A stretch of DNA of 64,000 nt from assembly GCA_031367325.1 (NCBI GenBank), contig JANLPQ010000041.1, positions 1-64,000 on the forward strand. Direction: 5' to 3'. How positions within the stretch are numbered: the first letter of the stretch is position 1; each line of letters starts with the position of its first letter. The DNA comes from JAAFIP01 sp031367325 (GTDB lineage Bacteria; Pseudomonadota; Gammaproteobacteria; Burkholderiales; Burkholderiaceae_C). Shown here in pieces: positions 24,559-32,083 of the stretch. Position numbers and translations under genes: made by a program. The notes under the pieces are model-generated. The model searched no databases, had not been told where the DNA came from, and worked only from the letters and a program-made list of their open reading frames with translations.

Positions 24559-25302
24559 ATGACCCCTGCACTGAACCTTCCCATCGAACGCCCATCTTTG
24601 GCGCTCTTTAGTGTCGAGCCGTGGCGCGCAGCTACTGAGTTTTTGGCCCATAAATTCACATCGAATACCCAGATGCCCACAGGCGACGGGCACCCGGTAT
24701 TGATTTTTCCTGGCCTCGGAGCAGACGGAAAGTCTGTGGCACCACTTCGTAAATTATGCGAATCACTTGGATATGCCGCATTCGACTGGGGCAAAGGCTA
24801 TAACACCGGTCCGCAGGGCGATGTAGATGCGTGGTTGCGCGAATTAGCTACCCACAGTGCCCAGTTGCTTAAAAACCATGACCAAACCGCTACGCTGATA
24901 GGTTGGAGTTTGGGTGGCCTGTATGCGCGGGAACTTGCCAAACTTCTTAAAGGGCGTGTGCGCCAAGTCATTACTATCGGCACACCGTTCAATGCACAAG
25001 CAGACCTTACTAACGTAGGTTGGCTGTACCTCATGCTTTCACGCCAAGCCCCTGTACTGGACGAATCTCTAGCAGTCCAGCTGCGCACAGCGCCACCGGT
25101 GCCCACCACATCTATCTACAGCCGCACCGACGGCGTGGTGGCGTGGCAAAGCTGCATGCATGACGCGCCACGCGCACAGGTGCAAGATATCGAAATCAAA
25201 GGTAGCCATATTGGCATGGGCTGGAATCCATCGGCGTTGCGCGTCGTGGCGGATCGGCTAGCACAACGGCCCGGCAATTGGCAGCCTTTTGTCTCGCTTT
25301 AG
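24559..25302 (+). CDS. Alpha/beta hydrolase, lipase-like
   Basis: The 247-residue protein has the alpha/beta hydrolase triad pattern. An oxyanion loop, LIFPGLGADGKS, and the nucleophile elbow GWSLGG (serine near residue 116) are followed by the acid in SRTDGVVAW and the histidine in GSHIGMGWN. The segment FDWGKGYNTGPQGD is often seen in the PGAP1/lipase-related branch. No signal peptide is visible. The substrate is unknown. It is transcribed toward the phospholipase D gene, which converges with it. Confidence 0.82.
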   Translation: MTPALNLPIERPSLALFSVEPWRAATEFLAHKFTSNTQMPTGDGHPVLIFPGLGADGKSVAPLRKLCESLGYAAFDWGKGYNTGPQGDVDAWLRELATHSAQLLKNHDQTATLIGWSLGGLYARELAKLLKGRVRQVITIGTPFNAQADLTNVGWLYLMLSRQAPVLDESLAVQLRTAPPVPTTSIYSRTDGVVAWQSCMHDAPRAQVQDIEIKGSHIGMGWNPSALRVVADRLAQRPGNWQPFVSL

Positions 25303-25332
25303 CTATGGCCTAAACATTTAAACCAATCGGTG

Positions 25333-26439
25333 TTACAGTTGCGATTGCACCAATGACGCGAAGGCTTCACTGGTTTTTTCCTTCAAGGGTCGGCTTTTCC
25401 ATTGTGCGTAGCTGACGTGGCGTGAAAGCGCTAAATCAGCTTCAAAGATTACGTGTTGCTGTTTGGCAAACTCGGCATCTACTATACTCAACGTGGCCTC
25501 GTCATTTAGGCGAAATGAGCGATTGTCAAAATTGGTAGAGCCCATGGACACCAACAAATCGTCCACGATCATCACTTTGCAATGGTACATAGTGGGGCGG
25601 TACTCAGCAATGACAGCGCCTGCTGCCAGCAGATACATTAATTGCATGCTTTCGCTACCGCCGCTGGGCGAGCTGCTGAACATTTGTGCAGAAGAGTCAC
25701 CTGCCGATGCCAGCACCGGAAAATAATCGGACCCGTGCAGTACAACACCTGTGACTTTGATCCAATTGTCCAGAAACACCGCTTGCATTTGGGCCACGAC
25801 GGGGCCCTGGACTTGCACATGGGTGTCACGCCAATGCTGCGGGTCTTGTGCGTGGCCTGTCCACTGCGGTGCAATACCCGCGCCCCCTGTAAAGGCTACG
25901 CTACCGTCTACTACCAGCAGCTTGCGGTGGGTGCGGTTGTTCAAACGCCCCAAGTTTGTCCAGTGGGGTGGGTGAAACTTGCGTATCTCTACACCTGCGG
26001 CCGTCAATTCGCTGATGAATGATTCATCCACCTTGGCACTACCCACCCAGTCCAGCAATACATGCACTTTTACGCCTTGGCGTGCACGCTCGGCCAGTGC
26101 GTGCGCAAATTCACGCCCAATGTCGCCTGACCAGTAAATGTAGGTTTCAAAGGTGATTGACTTTTGCGCACTGCGTATGGCTGCCAGCATAGGCGGGAAA
26201 ATCTGATCGCCGTTCAGCAAGACTTGGTGACGATTGCCTCCTACAAATGGCGGCCCCAGCAGCGCGCCCAGCTCTTGTGTAAAACGCGCGTTATCTAGTG
26301 AGTACAGCCGTTCAACTTGCTGCGTAATCTTTTTTTCGCCACCGATAAGGTCAGCCACCAGTAAAACTAGGGCGATAGTGATCAGCACAGTAGTAGCGAT
26401 CAGCATGACGGTGCGGCGTGGCCAGATAGTGGTTGCCAT
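25333..26439 (-). CDS. Phospholipase D / cardiolipin synthase-like protein
   Basis: The 368-residue protein has an N-terminal membrane anchor (VMLIATTVLITIALVLLVAD). It has two HxKxxxxD phospholipase D motifs: HRKLLVVDGSVAFTGG and YHCKVMIVDDLLVSMGSTNF, each followed by the expected Gly/Ser/Asn residues. This layout matches bacterial cardiolipin synthases of the ClsB type, which join two phosphatidyl groups at the inner membrane. It stands alone, followed upstream by a sensor kinase gene on the same strand. Confidence 0.87.
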   Translation of the reverse strand: MATTIWPRRTVMLIATTVLITIALVLLVADLIGGEKKITQQVERLYSLDNARFTQELGALLGPPFVGGNRHQVLLNGDQIFPPMLAAIRSAQKSITFETYIYWSGDIGREFAHALAERARQGVKVHVLLDWVGSAKVDESFISELTAAGVEIRKFHPPHWTNLGRLNNRTHRKLLVVDGSVAFTGGAGIAPQWTGHAQDPQHWRDTHVQVQGPVVAQMQAVFLDNWIKVTGVVLHGSDYFPVLASAGDSSAQMFSSSPSGGSESMQLMYLLAAGAVIAEYRPTMYHCKVMIVDDLLVSMGSTNFDNRSFRLNDEATLSIVDAEFAKQQHVIFEADLALSRHVSYAQWKSRPLKEKTSEAFASLVQSQL

Positions 26440-26536
26440 TTTTGGGATGAATGTATTTTCATCACACAGTGTGGCACTGCACTGCGCTATTCGTATTCCC
26501 AGCGCGCTCTACTTTGTGTAGGCGATGTCTTACAGG

Positions 26537-27877
26537 CTATGAAGATACTGCCGCGTCAGGCGACTTAGGCAGCTTGGCTATGATGGTGACACCTTGCTGT
26601 ACAGCAGAAACCACCGACAGCGAGCCACCATGGCTTTCTATCCGAAATTGCATACCAGCTAAGCCGTGGCGGCTTGCTGTGCGGATGGTTGGGTCAAACC
26701 CCACGCCGTTGTCTTCAATTTTTAGAGTAATGTCTTGCCCAATTTGCGCAAGGTGCACTGACACTCGGGTTGCTTTCGAATATTTTCCAATGTTGGTAAG
26801 TGCCTCTTGAACTACCCGAAAAATCGCTAGTTCTGCAGCATGGTTAATTTGTATCTGAGCGATCTGGGCATTAACAGGTATGCCCAATTGCTGCTGCGCC
26901 TCTGTGCACAAATTTTCAAGCGCGACATGCAGCCCCAACATGTTTAAGGTAGAAGGTCTTAAGTCTTCGATGATTCTGCGCTTAAGCGCAACTCCTTCGT
27001 TTAAACGAAGGTTTAACGAATCGATCAGTTCTGTAATTTTAGGATCGTTATCCAGTTTTGCGCGTATTCGGGCCGTCGTCAATTTTGCAGCCGTCAGAAT
27101 GCCACCTAATTCATCATGCAGCTCGCGTGCAAGGTGGGATTTTTCTTCCTCACGCGCGGTCTCCAGCCAAGAAGCCAGTGTTTTGATACCGGCACTTTTC
27201 TCGGCAACTTCCTTTTCTAGCGTTTGCTGGTAATTTGCGCGTTCACGCGCAAGCGCTTGCACCTGATGCGTATAAATATACAGACCTAAAGCCAGTACAC
27301 AGGACAGTATGAGTACAGCAATTCGGTTGAATTCCAAAGACGCATAAATACTATTACGCGCATCTTGCTGCAGATCGGTTGCTTTATCAAGTTTACTTTT
27401 CATCAGACCGCGTAGCTCGTCCATCAAGCGCTTGCCACTGCCAGATTGAACCAATGCCATCGCCCGATCGCGGTCGCCAGTTTGTGCTATTGCCACAATG
27501 GTGTTCATTTCAGCAAATTTAGCCAAAACAATAGTACGAATTTTTTCTGTTTCCTTGACCTCGTTAGGCACCAACATGTCAATGTTTTTGAAAAAACTAT
27601 CACTTTGCTTGAACGCGTATTGCGCGTTGTGCCAAGGCTCAAGGTAGGCAAGGTTGTCAGTCAGCAAATAACCGCGTTGTCCTGTTTCTGCATCAGTTAA
27701 AAGCTGAAAAAGTTTTGACGCTCCGATGCGTGCGTCTGTCAAGTTAATACCATTGGTCAAATTTAGTTTGGTTTTTTGATAAGTCACCTCACTAATTAAA
27801 GCTAATAAAAGTAGAGCGGCAATCAATAACGGTATGGCAAATCGCATCCGCAATATTTTTTCCACAGTATTTTTCAT
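26537..27877 (-). CDS. CHASE3-domain sensor histidine kinase, NarL type
   Basis: The 446-residue protein has a first helix at about 13-33 and a CHASE3-like periplasmic domain (FQLLTDAETGQRGYLLTDN). A second helix lies near 186-203, then a coiled linker. The HisKA_3 phosphoacceptor motif HLARELHDELGG has its histidine at about 254. The ATPase domain has VVQEALTNIGKYSKAT (N box) and KIEDNGVGFD (G1). Such kinases partner NarL/LuxR-type response regulators. No regulator gene lies next to it, so its partner is unknown. Confidence 0.9.
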   Translation of the reverse strand: MKNTVEKILRMRFAIPLLIAALLLLALISEVTYQKTKLNLTNGINLTDARIGASKLFQLLTDAETGQRGYLLTDNLAYLEPWHNAQYAFKQSDSFFKNIDMLVPNEVKETEKIRTIVLAKFAEMNTIVAIAQTGDRDRAMALVQSGSGKRLMDELRGLMKSKLDKATDLQQDARNSIYASLEFNRIAVLILSCVLALGLYIYTHQVQALARERANYQQTLEKEVAEKSAGIKTLASWLETAREEEKSHLARELHDELGGILTAAKLTTARIRAKLDNDPKITELIDSLNLRLNEGVALKRRIIEDLRPSTLNMLGLHVALENLCTEAQQQLGIPVNAQIAQIQINHAAELAIFRVVQEALTNIGKYSKATRVSVHLAQIGQDITLKIEDNGVGFDPTIRTASRHGLAGMQFRIESHGGSLSVVSAVQQGVTIIAKLPKSPDAAVSS

Positions 27878-28052
27878 GCTGGGTTTTTATGGTTAAGCAG
27901 GCTCATGTTTCGCAGTCGATACGGTCTGATGAAGCAAGTATGTTAATACAATCTATAAAATTACAACTGTATGGTAAGGAAAGCCAAGCGTATTTTTTAC
28001 TTTTCGTAACAGCGCGACCCTCTTCAAGGCACATGCTGGCGTGCCCTCCACA

Positions 28053-28652
28053 TTATGCAAAACCTTCAGTCTGTGCGATCGAGCGTGCGTCGCGGCTCCA
28101 CACATCCAGCTGCATATCGGGCTCTAGCAGTTGACTGACGTGGTACAGCGTCATAGCGTTTGACAGACGCTGGTGCACTTGGTCGCCTTTGAATTCACAG
28201 CCAGCAATAGGCCGTCGCCAGTGGCAGGCCACCACGGTGCCGCCAGGGCGTAGTGATTCCATAGTCTTCGCAGCCAGTGTGTCTAGCTCTTGGGCATGAA
28301 GGTAGAACCCGAATTCACTCAGGACAATCAAATCAAACGTCTCCTGCGGCCACTGCGAAGGAGTCCAGGCTTGTCGAACCTGCACATTTGGAAACTCTGC
28401 CAGCCGCACGGTGGACATGGTGACCGCTTGGTGCGAGCCATCGGTTACCAGCAGATAGTCGCAGCGCGGTGCCAGCGCTGCCGACAGCTCACCATTGGCG
28501 CAACCAGGCTCGTAGGCGCTAGCGTAGCGCCATGCGGGTAAGCAAGCCAGTGTAAGTGCGCGCTTGCGCGATTCGTACCAACGCGACTTGAACTGCCATG
28601 GGTCAGCGTTTGCCTCAAAAAGAGCATCAAAATACTCAGCGGTGTGCTGCAT
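28053..28652 (-). CDS. NodS-like SAM-dependent methyltransferase
   Basis: The product has 199 residues from the ATG at 28652. It begins YFDALFEANADPWQFKSRWYE, the pattern of NodS-type methyltransferases. The SAM-binding loop reads AYEPGCANGELSAALA. Further family features are LLVTDGSHQAV and the acidic segment FDLIVLSEFGFYL. NodS methylates the amino group of a deacetylated sugar in rhizobia. Here a deacetylase gene lies 13 bases upstream, so an N-methylation after deacetylation is a reasonable guess. It is the last gene of a four-gene cassette. Confidence 0.83.
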   Translation of the reverse strand: MQHTAEYFDALFEANADPWQFKSRWYESRKRALTLACLPAWRYASAYEPGCANGELSAALAPRCDYLLVTDGSHQAVTMSTVRLAEFPNVQVRQAWTPSQWPQETFDLIVLSEFGFYLHAQELDTLAAKTMESLRPGGTVVACHWRRPIAGCEFKGDQVHQRLSNAMTLYHVSQLLEPDMQLDVWSRDARSIAQTEGFA

Positions 28653-28665
28653 AGAGAAAGAATGG

Positions 28666-29439
28666 TTATGAAAAGAAATACTCGTCGGGTCGGTGGGCTC
28701 TGGCCACAATGGCGGCACCCAGCACTGCACCGCTAGGGCGCTGAGATGCATCAAGCTGGCTAACATGTGCGGCTAAGGCAGCTTGTTTGCGGTCGCGCGC
28801 CTGCGGGTTTAACGGCAAGCGTTGCAGCCGATGCCACGGCACAAACGAGTCCCCAGGGCTAGCCCAGTGCCACATCCAAACCGGCGCTTCCAAGAAGCGG
28901 CAACCCACAGCGGCGCACGCTAGCGAGGCTGCCAAACCAGTAGCGTCATGGTCTGGATGCCCATCGCGCCGCCAAGTGGTCACCACCACATCGGCAGGCC
29001 GCAACAAAAGTTGCAACCGCCGCGCTAAACGCATCATGTGGCGTGCTACCAAGCCATCGGGTAGAGATAGCCGAGTGACGGCAACATCTTCTAAGCCAAG
29101 CTGCAGCAGCCACGCTGCACTTTCCGCACAACGTGTTGCTGACAACGCTGGGGCCTGCCACAGCGGCGAATCGGCATGGCTGGCCTCACCGTCTGTCACT
29201 GCAATCACGGCGATATCGCCCCCTTGGGCGTGGTGCATCGCCATCAGCCCGCCGCAGGCAAGCACTTCATCGTCTGGGTGCGGCGCAATCACTACCAAAC
29301 GTGCGGTACGAGGCAAACATTCATGCAATGCACCCGTGGTAACAGTACCCAACTGCAGCCAAGTTTGCCACGCCGACTCGGCAGTGCCAGCGCCCTGCAT
29401 CAGGCGTTGGTGGTTTAACACGGCACTCATAACGGCCAT
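28666..29439 (-). CDS. PIG-L/LmbE family deacetylase
   Basis: The 257-residue protein carries the zinc motif APHPDDEVLACGG (His and Asp at about 54-57) and the later HPDHDATG, both diagnostic of PIG-L/LmbE enzymes that remove N-acetyl groups from sugars. The start at 29439 overlaps the end of the acyl-CoA-dehydrogenase-like gene; the next ATG at 29430 forms an ATGA overlap with that stop. Either way the genes are coupled. In some bacteria this domain is fused to a methyltransferase like the one downstream, which supports a shared pathway. Confidence 0.85.
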   Translation of the reverse strand: MAVMSAVLNHQRLMQGAGTAESAWQTWLQLGTVTTGALHECLPRTARLVVIAPHPDDEVLACGGLMAMHHAQGGDIAVIAVTDGEASHADSPLWQAPALSATRCAESAAWLLQLGLEDVAVTRLSLPDGLVARHMMRLARRLQLLLRPADVVVTTWRRDGHPDHDATGLAASLACAAVGCRFLEAPVWMWHWASPGDSFVPWHRLQRLPLNPQARDRKQAALAAHVSQLDASQRPSGAVLGAAIVARAHRPDEYFFS

Positions 29440-30494
29440 GGGGTGCCGCCTTGCAGCAAAGTGTTTTCAGCCAAAACCGTGAAATCGCGGTCGGCATGGC
29501 TTTGGCGCACAAAAACTGGCAGATCAGCAGCGGCTCTGGCAAAGCGAGCATCGCGACAAAATGCCGCTGCGCCCAAGGCGCGGCCTGCTTCGTCCAGCAC
29601 CTGCTTGGCACAGCCCTCAGCCGCCAAACGGGCACGCAATGCTGTGGCACGCGCATCAGCAAATGGGTTGTTGTCAATCCACTGCGCGGCATCTCGCAGC
29701 ACTACCGCCGTGCTATGCAGCGCAAGATCAACTTTGCCCAATGCGGCCGGCCTGAACGCACCGCGCGCCTCGGGCGGTAGTTCGCGCAGCGTTTGGTGTA
29801 ACGCTTCACCTAAAAAACGCGCGCCACCGTACCAACACGCGGCAATGCCCGCACCACCTTGCCAAAAACCGGGCCGCGCAATGTAGTCGCGCGGCTGCCC
29901 AACAAGCTGCGCGGCTGCCTGCGCGAAAGTAACATCTACACTGGCGCTGGCTGCCATGCCCACGGCATGCCATGCCTCACACGACACGTTAACGCCCGGC
30001 TGGTGCATAGCCACACGCACCAGCTGTGGGCCACGGCCATCGGCGTACCACGCCGTTAGCAGGCCGCAGTGTAGTGTTTGCGCACCCGAGCACCAGCACT
30101 TCGTGCCGTTCAGCAGTACAGCGCCATCGCTGGTAGGCGTAATGATGACGCGGGTATTTGCGGCCTCTGCCGCCCACACACCCCACGATGCGCCATCGCA
30201 GCTTGCAGCATCGTCGGCCTGCTCCCCCAGCTCGGCCAGTATGGCCAGTGCATCGGTGTGGCCTTCGTACAGCTTGGCCAACGACAGGCTGTGCCCGGCC
30301 ACCAGCGCCAAAGCCTGCCAGCGTTGCAATGTGGCACCTTGGCCAGGCAAGGGCAGCTTGTCCAGCCCCATCCCCATCAATTCGTTCAACTGGGTTGATA
30401 CATCTGCCTGCGGCGGTAGCGCACTAAGCGCCCGGCGTAGCCACGCCTGTGTGGGCAAGCGCGCCAATGCAGGCAGCTGTGCACTGGTTTTCAC
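29427..30494 (-). CDS. Acyl-CoA dehydrogenase-like protein
   Basis: The product has 355 residues when started at the GTG at 30494, which overlaps the stop of the glycosyltransferase gene (GTGA) and has a GGAGG site. The pattern VLLNGTKCWCSGAQTLHCGL matches the middle beta domain of acyl-CoA dehydrogenases. The C-terminal half is helical (LHSTAVVLRDAAQWIDNNPF), as in the FAD-binding family. No canonical catalytic glutamate could be assigned, so the substrate and even dehydrogenase activity are uncertain. The gene belongs to the four-gene cassette. Confidence 0.77.
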   Translation of the reverse strand: MKTSAQLPALARLPTQAWLRRALSALPPQADVSTQLNELMGMGLDKLPLPGQGATLQRWQALALVAGHSLSLAKLYEGHTDALAILAELGEQADDAASCDGASWGVWAAEAANTRVIITPTSDGAVLLNGTKCWCSGAQTLHCGLLTAWYADGRGPQLVRVAMHQPGVNVSCEAWHAVGMAASASVDVTFAQAAAQLVGQPRDYIARPGFWQGGAGIAACWYGGARFLGEALHQTLRELPPEARGAFRPAALGKVDLALHSTAVVLRDAAQWIDNNPFADARATALRARLAAEGCAKQVLDEAGRALGAAAFCRDARFARAAADLPVFVRQSHADRDFTVLAENTLLQGGTPWPL

Positions 30495-31204
30495 ACCATC
30501 GCCTCCGCGCAAGTACGTTGCAGGTTTTGCTGCAAATTGTGCTGCTCCACCCGCACCAGCGTTGCGCCAAAGCCGCCGGGCGCCCGGAACGTGCGCCGCG
30601 CACTGGTAAACACACGCGGCGCAGCCGACCATGCTATCGACGCACCCACGCTCTGCAACGATTGCACTAACGCAACGTCCTCGCTGGTTGCCAATGGTTG
30701 AAAGCCACCCGCTTGTTCATAAGCCTGCGCACTCACGCCAAAGTTGGCCCCGTGAATATGCTCGTGATCGTCGGCATCGGTATAGGTGGCGTCGTAGTGG
30801 CAGCGCATGGCGTCGCTATACGTACCCCAGTCGCGTACGGCCACAGTACCGCACACAGCGTCGCTGTTTAGCGCCAGCTGCGCCGCAATCCAGTCGGGTG
30901 CTACTTGGGTATCGGCATCGGTAAACGCCAGCCAGCGGGCGCCCGCTGCTAAAGCCAGCTGCGCACCCAGCGCACGGGCCGCGCCAACATTGCGCGCATC
31001 TAGCGCAATGGTGGTTGCGCCCATACATTGCGCAATGTTGCGGGTGTTTTCGGTGCAAGCGTCTAGCACCACTATGACGATAGTGGGCTCTGCGTTCAAT
31101 AAGGGGCTGCGCGTCGCAATATTTAGCGTCGCAATATTTAGCGCCGCAAGACAGGCATAAATCTGATCTTCTTCGTTATGTGCAGGAACAATGACGGCTA
31201 TCAA
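30491..31204 (-). CDS. Glycosyltransferase family 2
   Basis: The product has 237 residues from a TTG at 31204 that has a GGAGA site; the frame is open to 31291. It begins IAVIVPAHNEEDQIYACLAA, the GT-A nucleotide-binding start. The metal motif is FTDADTQVAPDW, and HGANFGVSAQAYEQAGGF and TSEDVALVQSL are typical of GT2 enzymes. No membrane helix is seen. Near residues 51-60 a 15-base duplication gives LNIATLNIAT. It is the first gene of the cassette and is coupled to the next gene by a four-base overlap. Confidence 0.85.
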   Translation of the reverse strand: MIAVIVPAHNEEDQIYACLAALNIATLNIATRSPLLNAEPTIVIVVLDACTENTRNIAQCMGATTIALDARNVGAARALGAQLALAAGARWLAFTDADTQVAPDWIAAQLALNSDAVCGTVAVRDWGTYSDAMRCHYDATYTDADDHEHIHGANFGVSAQAYEQAGGFQPLATSEDVALVQSLQSVGASIAWSAAPRVFTSARRTFRAPGGFGATLVRVEQHNLQQNLQRTCAEAMV

Positions 31205-31312
31205 GACAATCTCCAAAGTAGTACTTAGAGCTAGCTTAATTGGCGTATTGGATTTATATGTCAGTTGCGCGCCTACTTTTGTGTAGGTCAAAGATGGCGG
31301 TCAATAGCAGCG

Positions 31313-31906
31313 TTAACGCAAATGCTTGGCCCGCTTGCCGTCAATAGCCTGCGCAATCGACAGTGCGCGACGCTCGGGCAGCAGGGTAAAAGGTTCGCCT
31401 GCAGTCAACGTGCCCGGCTGGTCTACGCTAAGGTAAAAACCGCAGCGCTGGGTTTGCACCATCAGCTTGGCAGCCTGCGCAAAGCCCATGACTGCGTTAA
31501 ATTTAAAGCATGGCTCACGCGGGGCGGCTACACGTAGCACGCAGTGAGCAAACTGCAATTGGTCGCCTACGTACACGTCACGCTCCAGCAGGCCAGTGAT
31601 GGTGAGGTTCTCGCCCATAAAACCCGCTGGCAAGGCCTCGTCAAACAGGCTGGCACCGTGCTCGCGCCGCGCTGCTTGCCAAAAAGCGTAATGCTCCAAT
31701 GGGTAGGCATACACCGCTTTGTCCAGCCCGCCGTGCACCGACAGGTCGGCCACCTCGTCGCCCGCCAGACCCATACGTGTAACCTGCACAGCGCCTGCAG
31801 CGGCGCGTTTGCCGATGCCTGAGAGTACTTTGCGCCCACCCGCCAGCAGCGGCTGCGTGCGGCCTAGGTTGACGCTAGATAATCGGAAAGGGCTGGGTTG
31901 TTGCAT
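31313..31906 (-). CDS. MOSC-domain protein, YiiM-like
   Basis: The 197-residue protein has the MOSC pattern: GLAGDEVADLSVHGGLDKAV, AYPLEHYAFW, GENLTITGL and REPCFKFN, where the cysteine near residue 131 is the conserved sulfur or metal ligand. MOSC proteins bind molybdenum cofactor or act in metal-sulfur chemistry. YiiM-type members are linked to detoxifying N-hydroxylated compounds. The gene is monocistronic, with a repeat copy upstream. Confidence 0.87.
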   Translation of the reverse strand: MQQPSPFRLSSVNLGRTQPLLAGGRKVLSGIGKRAAAGAVQVTRMGLAGDEVADLSVHGGLDKAVYAYPLEHYAFWQAARREHGASLFDEALPAGFMGENLTITGLLERDVYVGDQLQFAHCVLRVAAPREPCFKFNAVMGFAQAAKLMVQTQRCGFYLSVDQPGTLTAGEPFTLLPERRALSIAQAIDGKRAKHLR

Positions 31907-31921
31907 AACAATTGTATTTTT

Positions 31922-31966
31922 CTACTATTATAATAGTAGCTGCTTGAGCAGTATTTTAAAGGGTTG
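31922..31966 (-). repeat. Dispersed palindromic repeat copy upstream of MOSC gene
   Basis: CTACTATTATAATAGTAGCT followed by GCTTGAGCAGTATTTTAAAG contains the AT-rich palindrome (CTACTATTATAATAGTAG, perfect) next to the CTGCTTGAGCAG core. It lies 15 bases before the MOSC start. Confidence 0.85.
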
Positions 31967-32083
31967 CAGCCCAATTTGTTGTAAACTTATAGGTTGCTGG
32001 CGTGTACCCTGCAAACTGACAATTATCAATATATGAGGGTGAACACCCTGCGGTTTTAGGTGTGCCCTTGTTAAACTAAATCC

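Noticed and set aside
27889..28134. Open frame between sensor kinase and methyltransferase genes
   Set aside because: Its last 80 bases are antisense to the methyltransferase gene, and no ribosome site or family pattern supports it.
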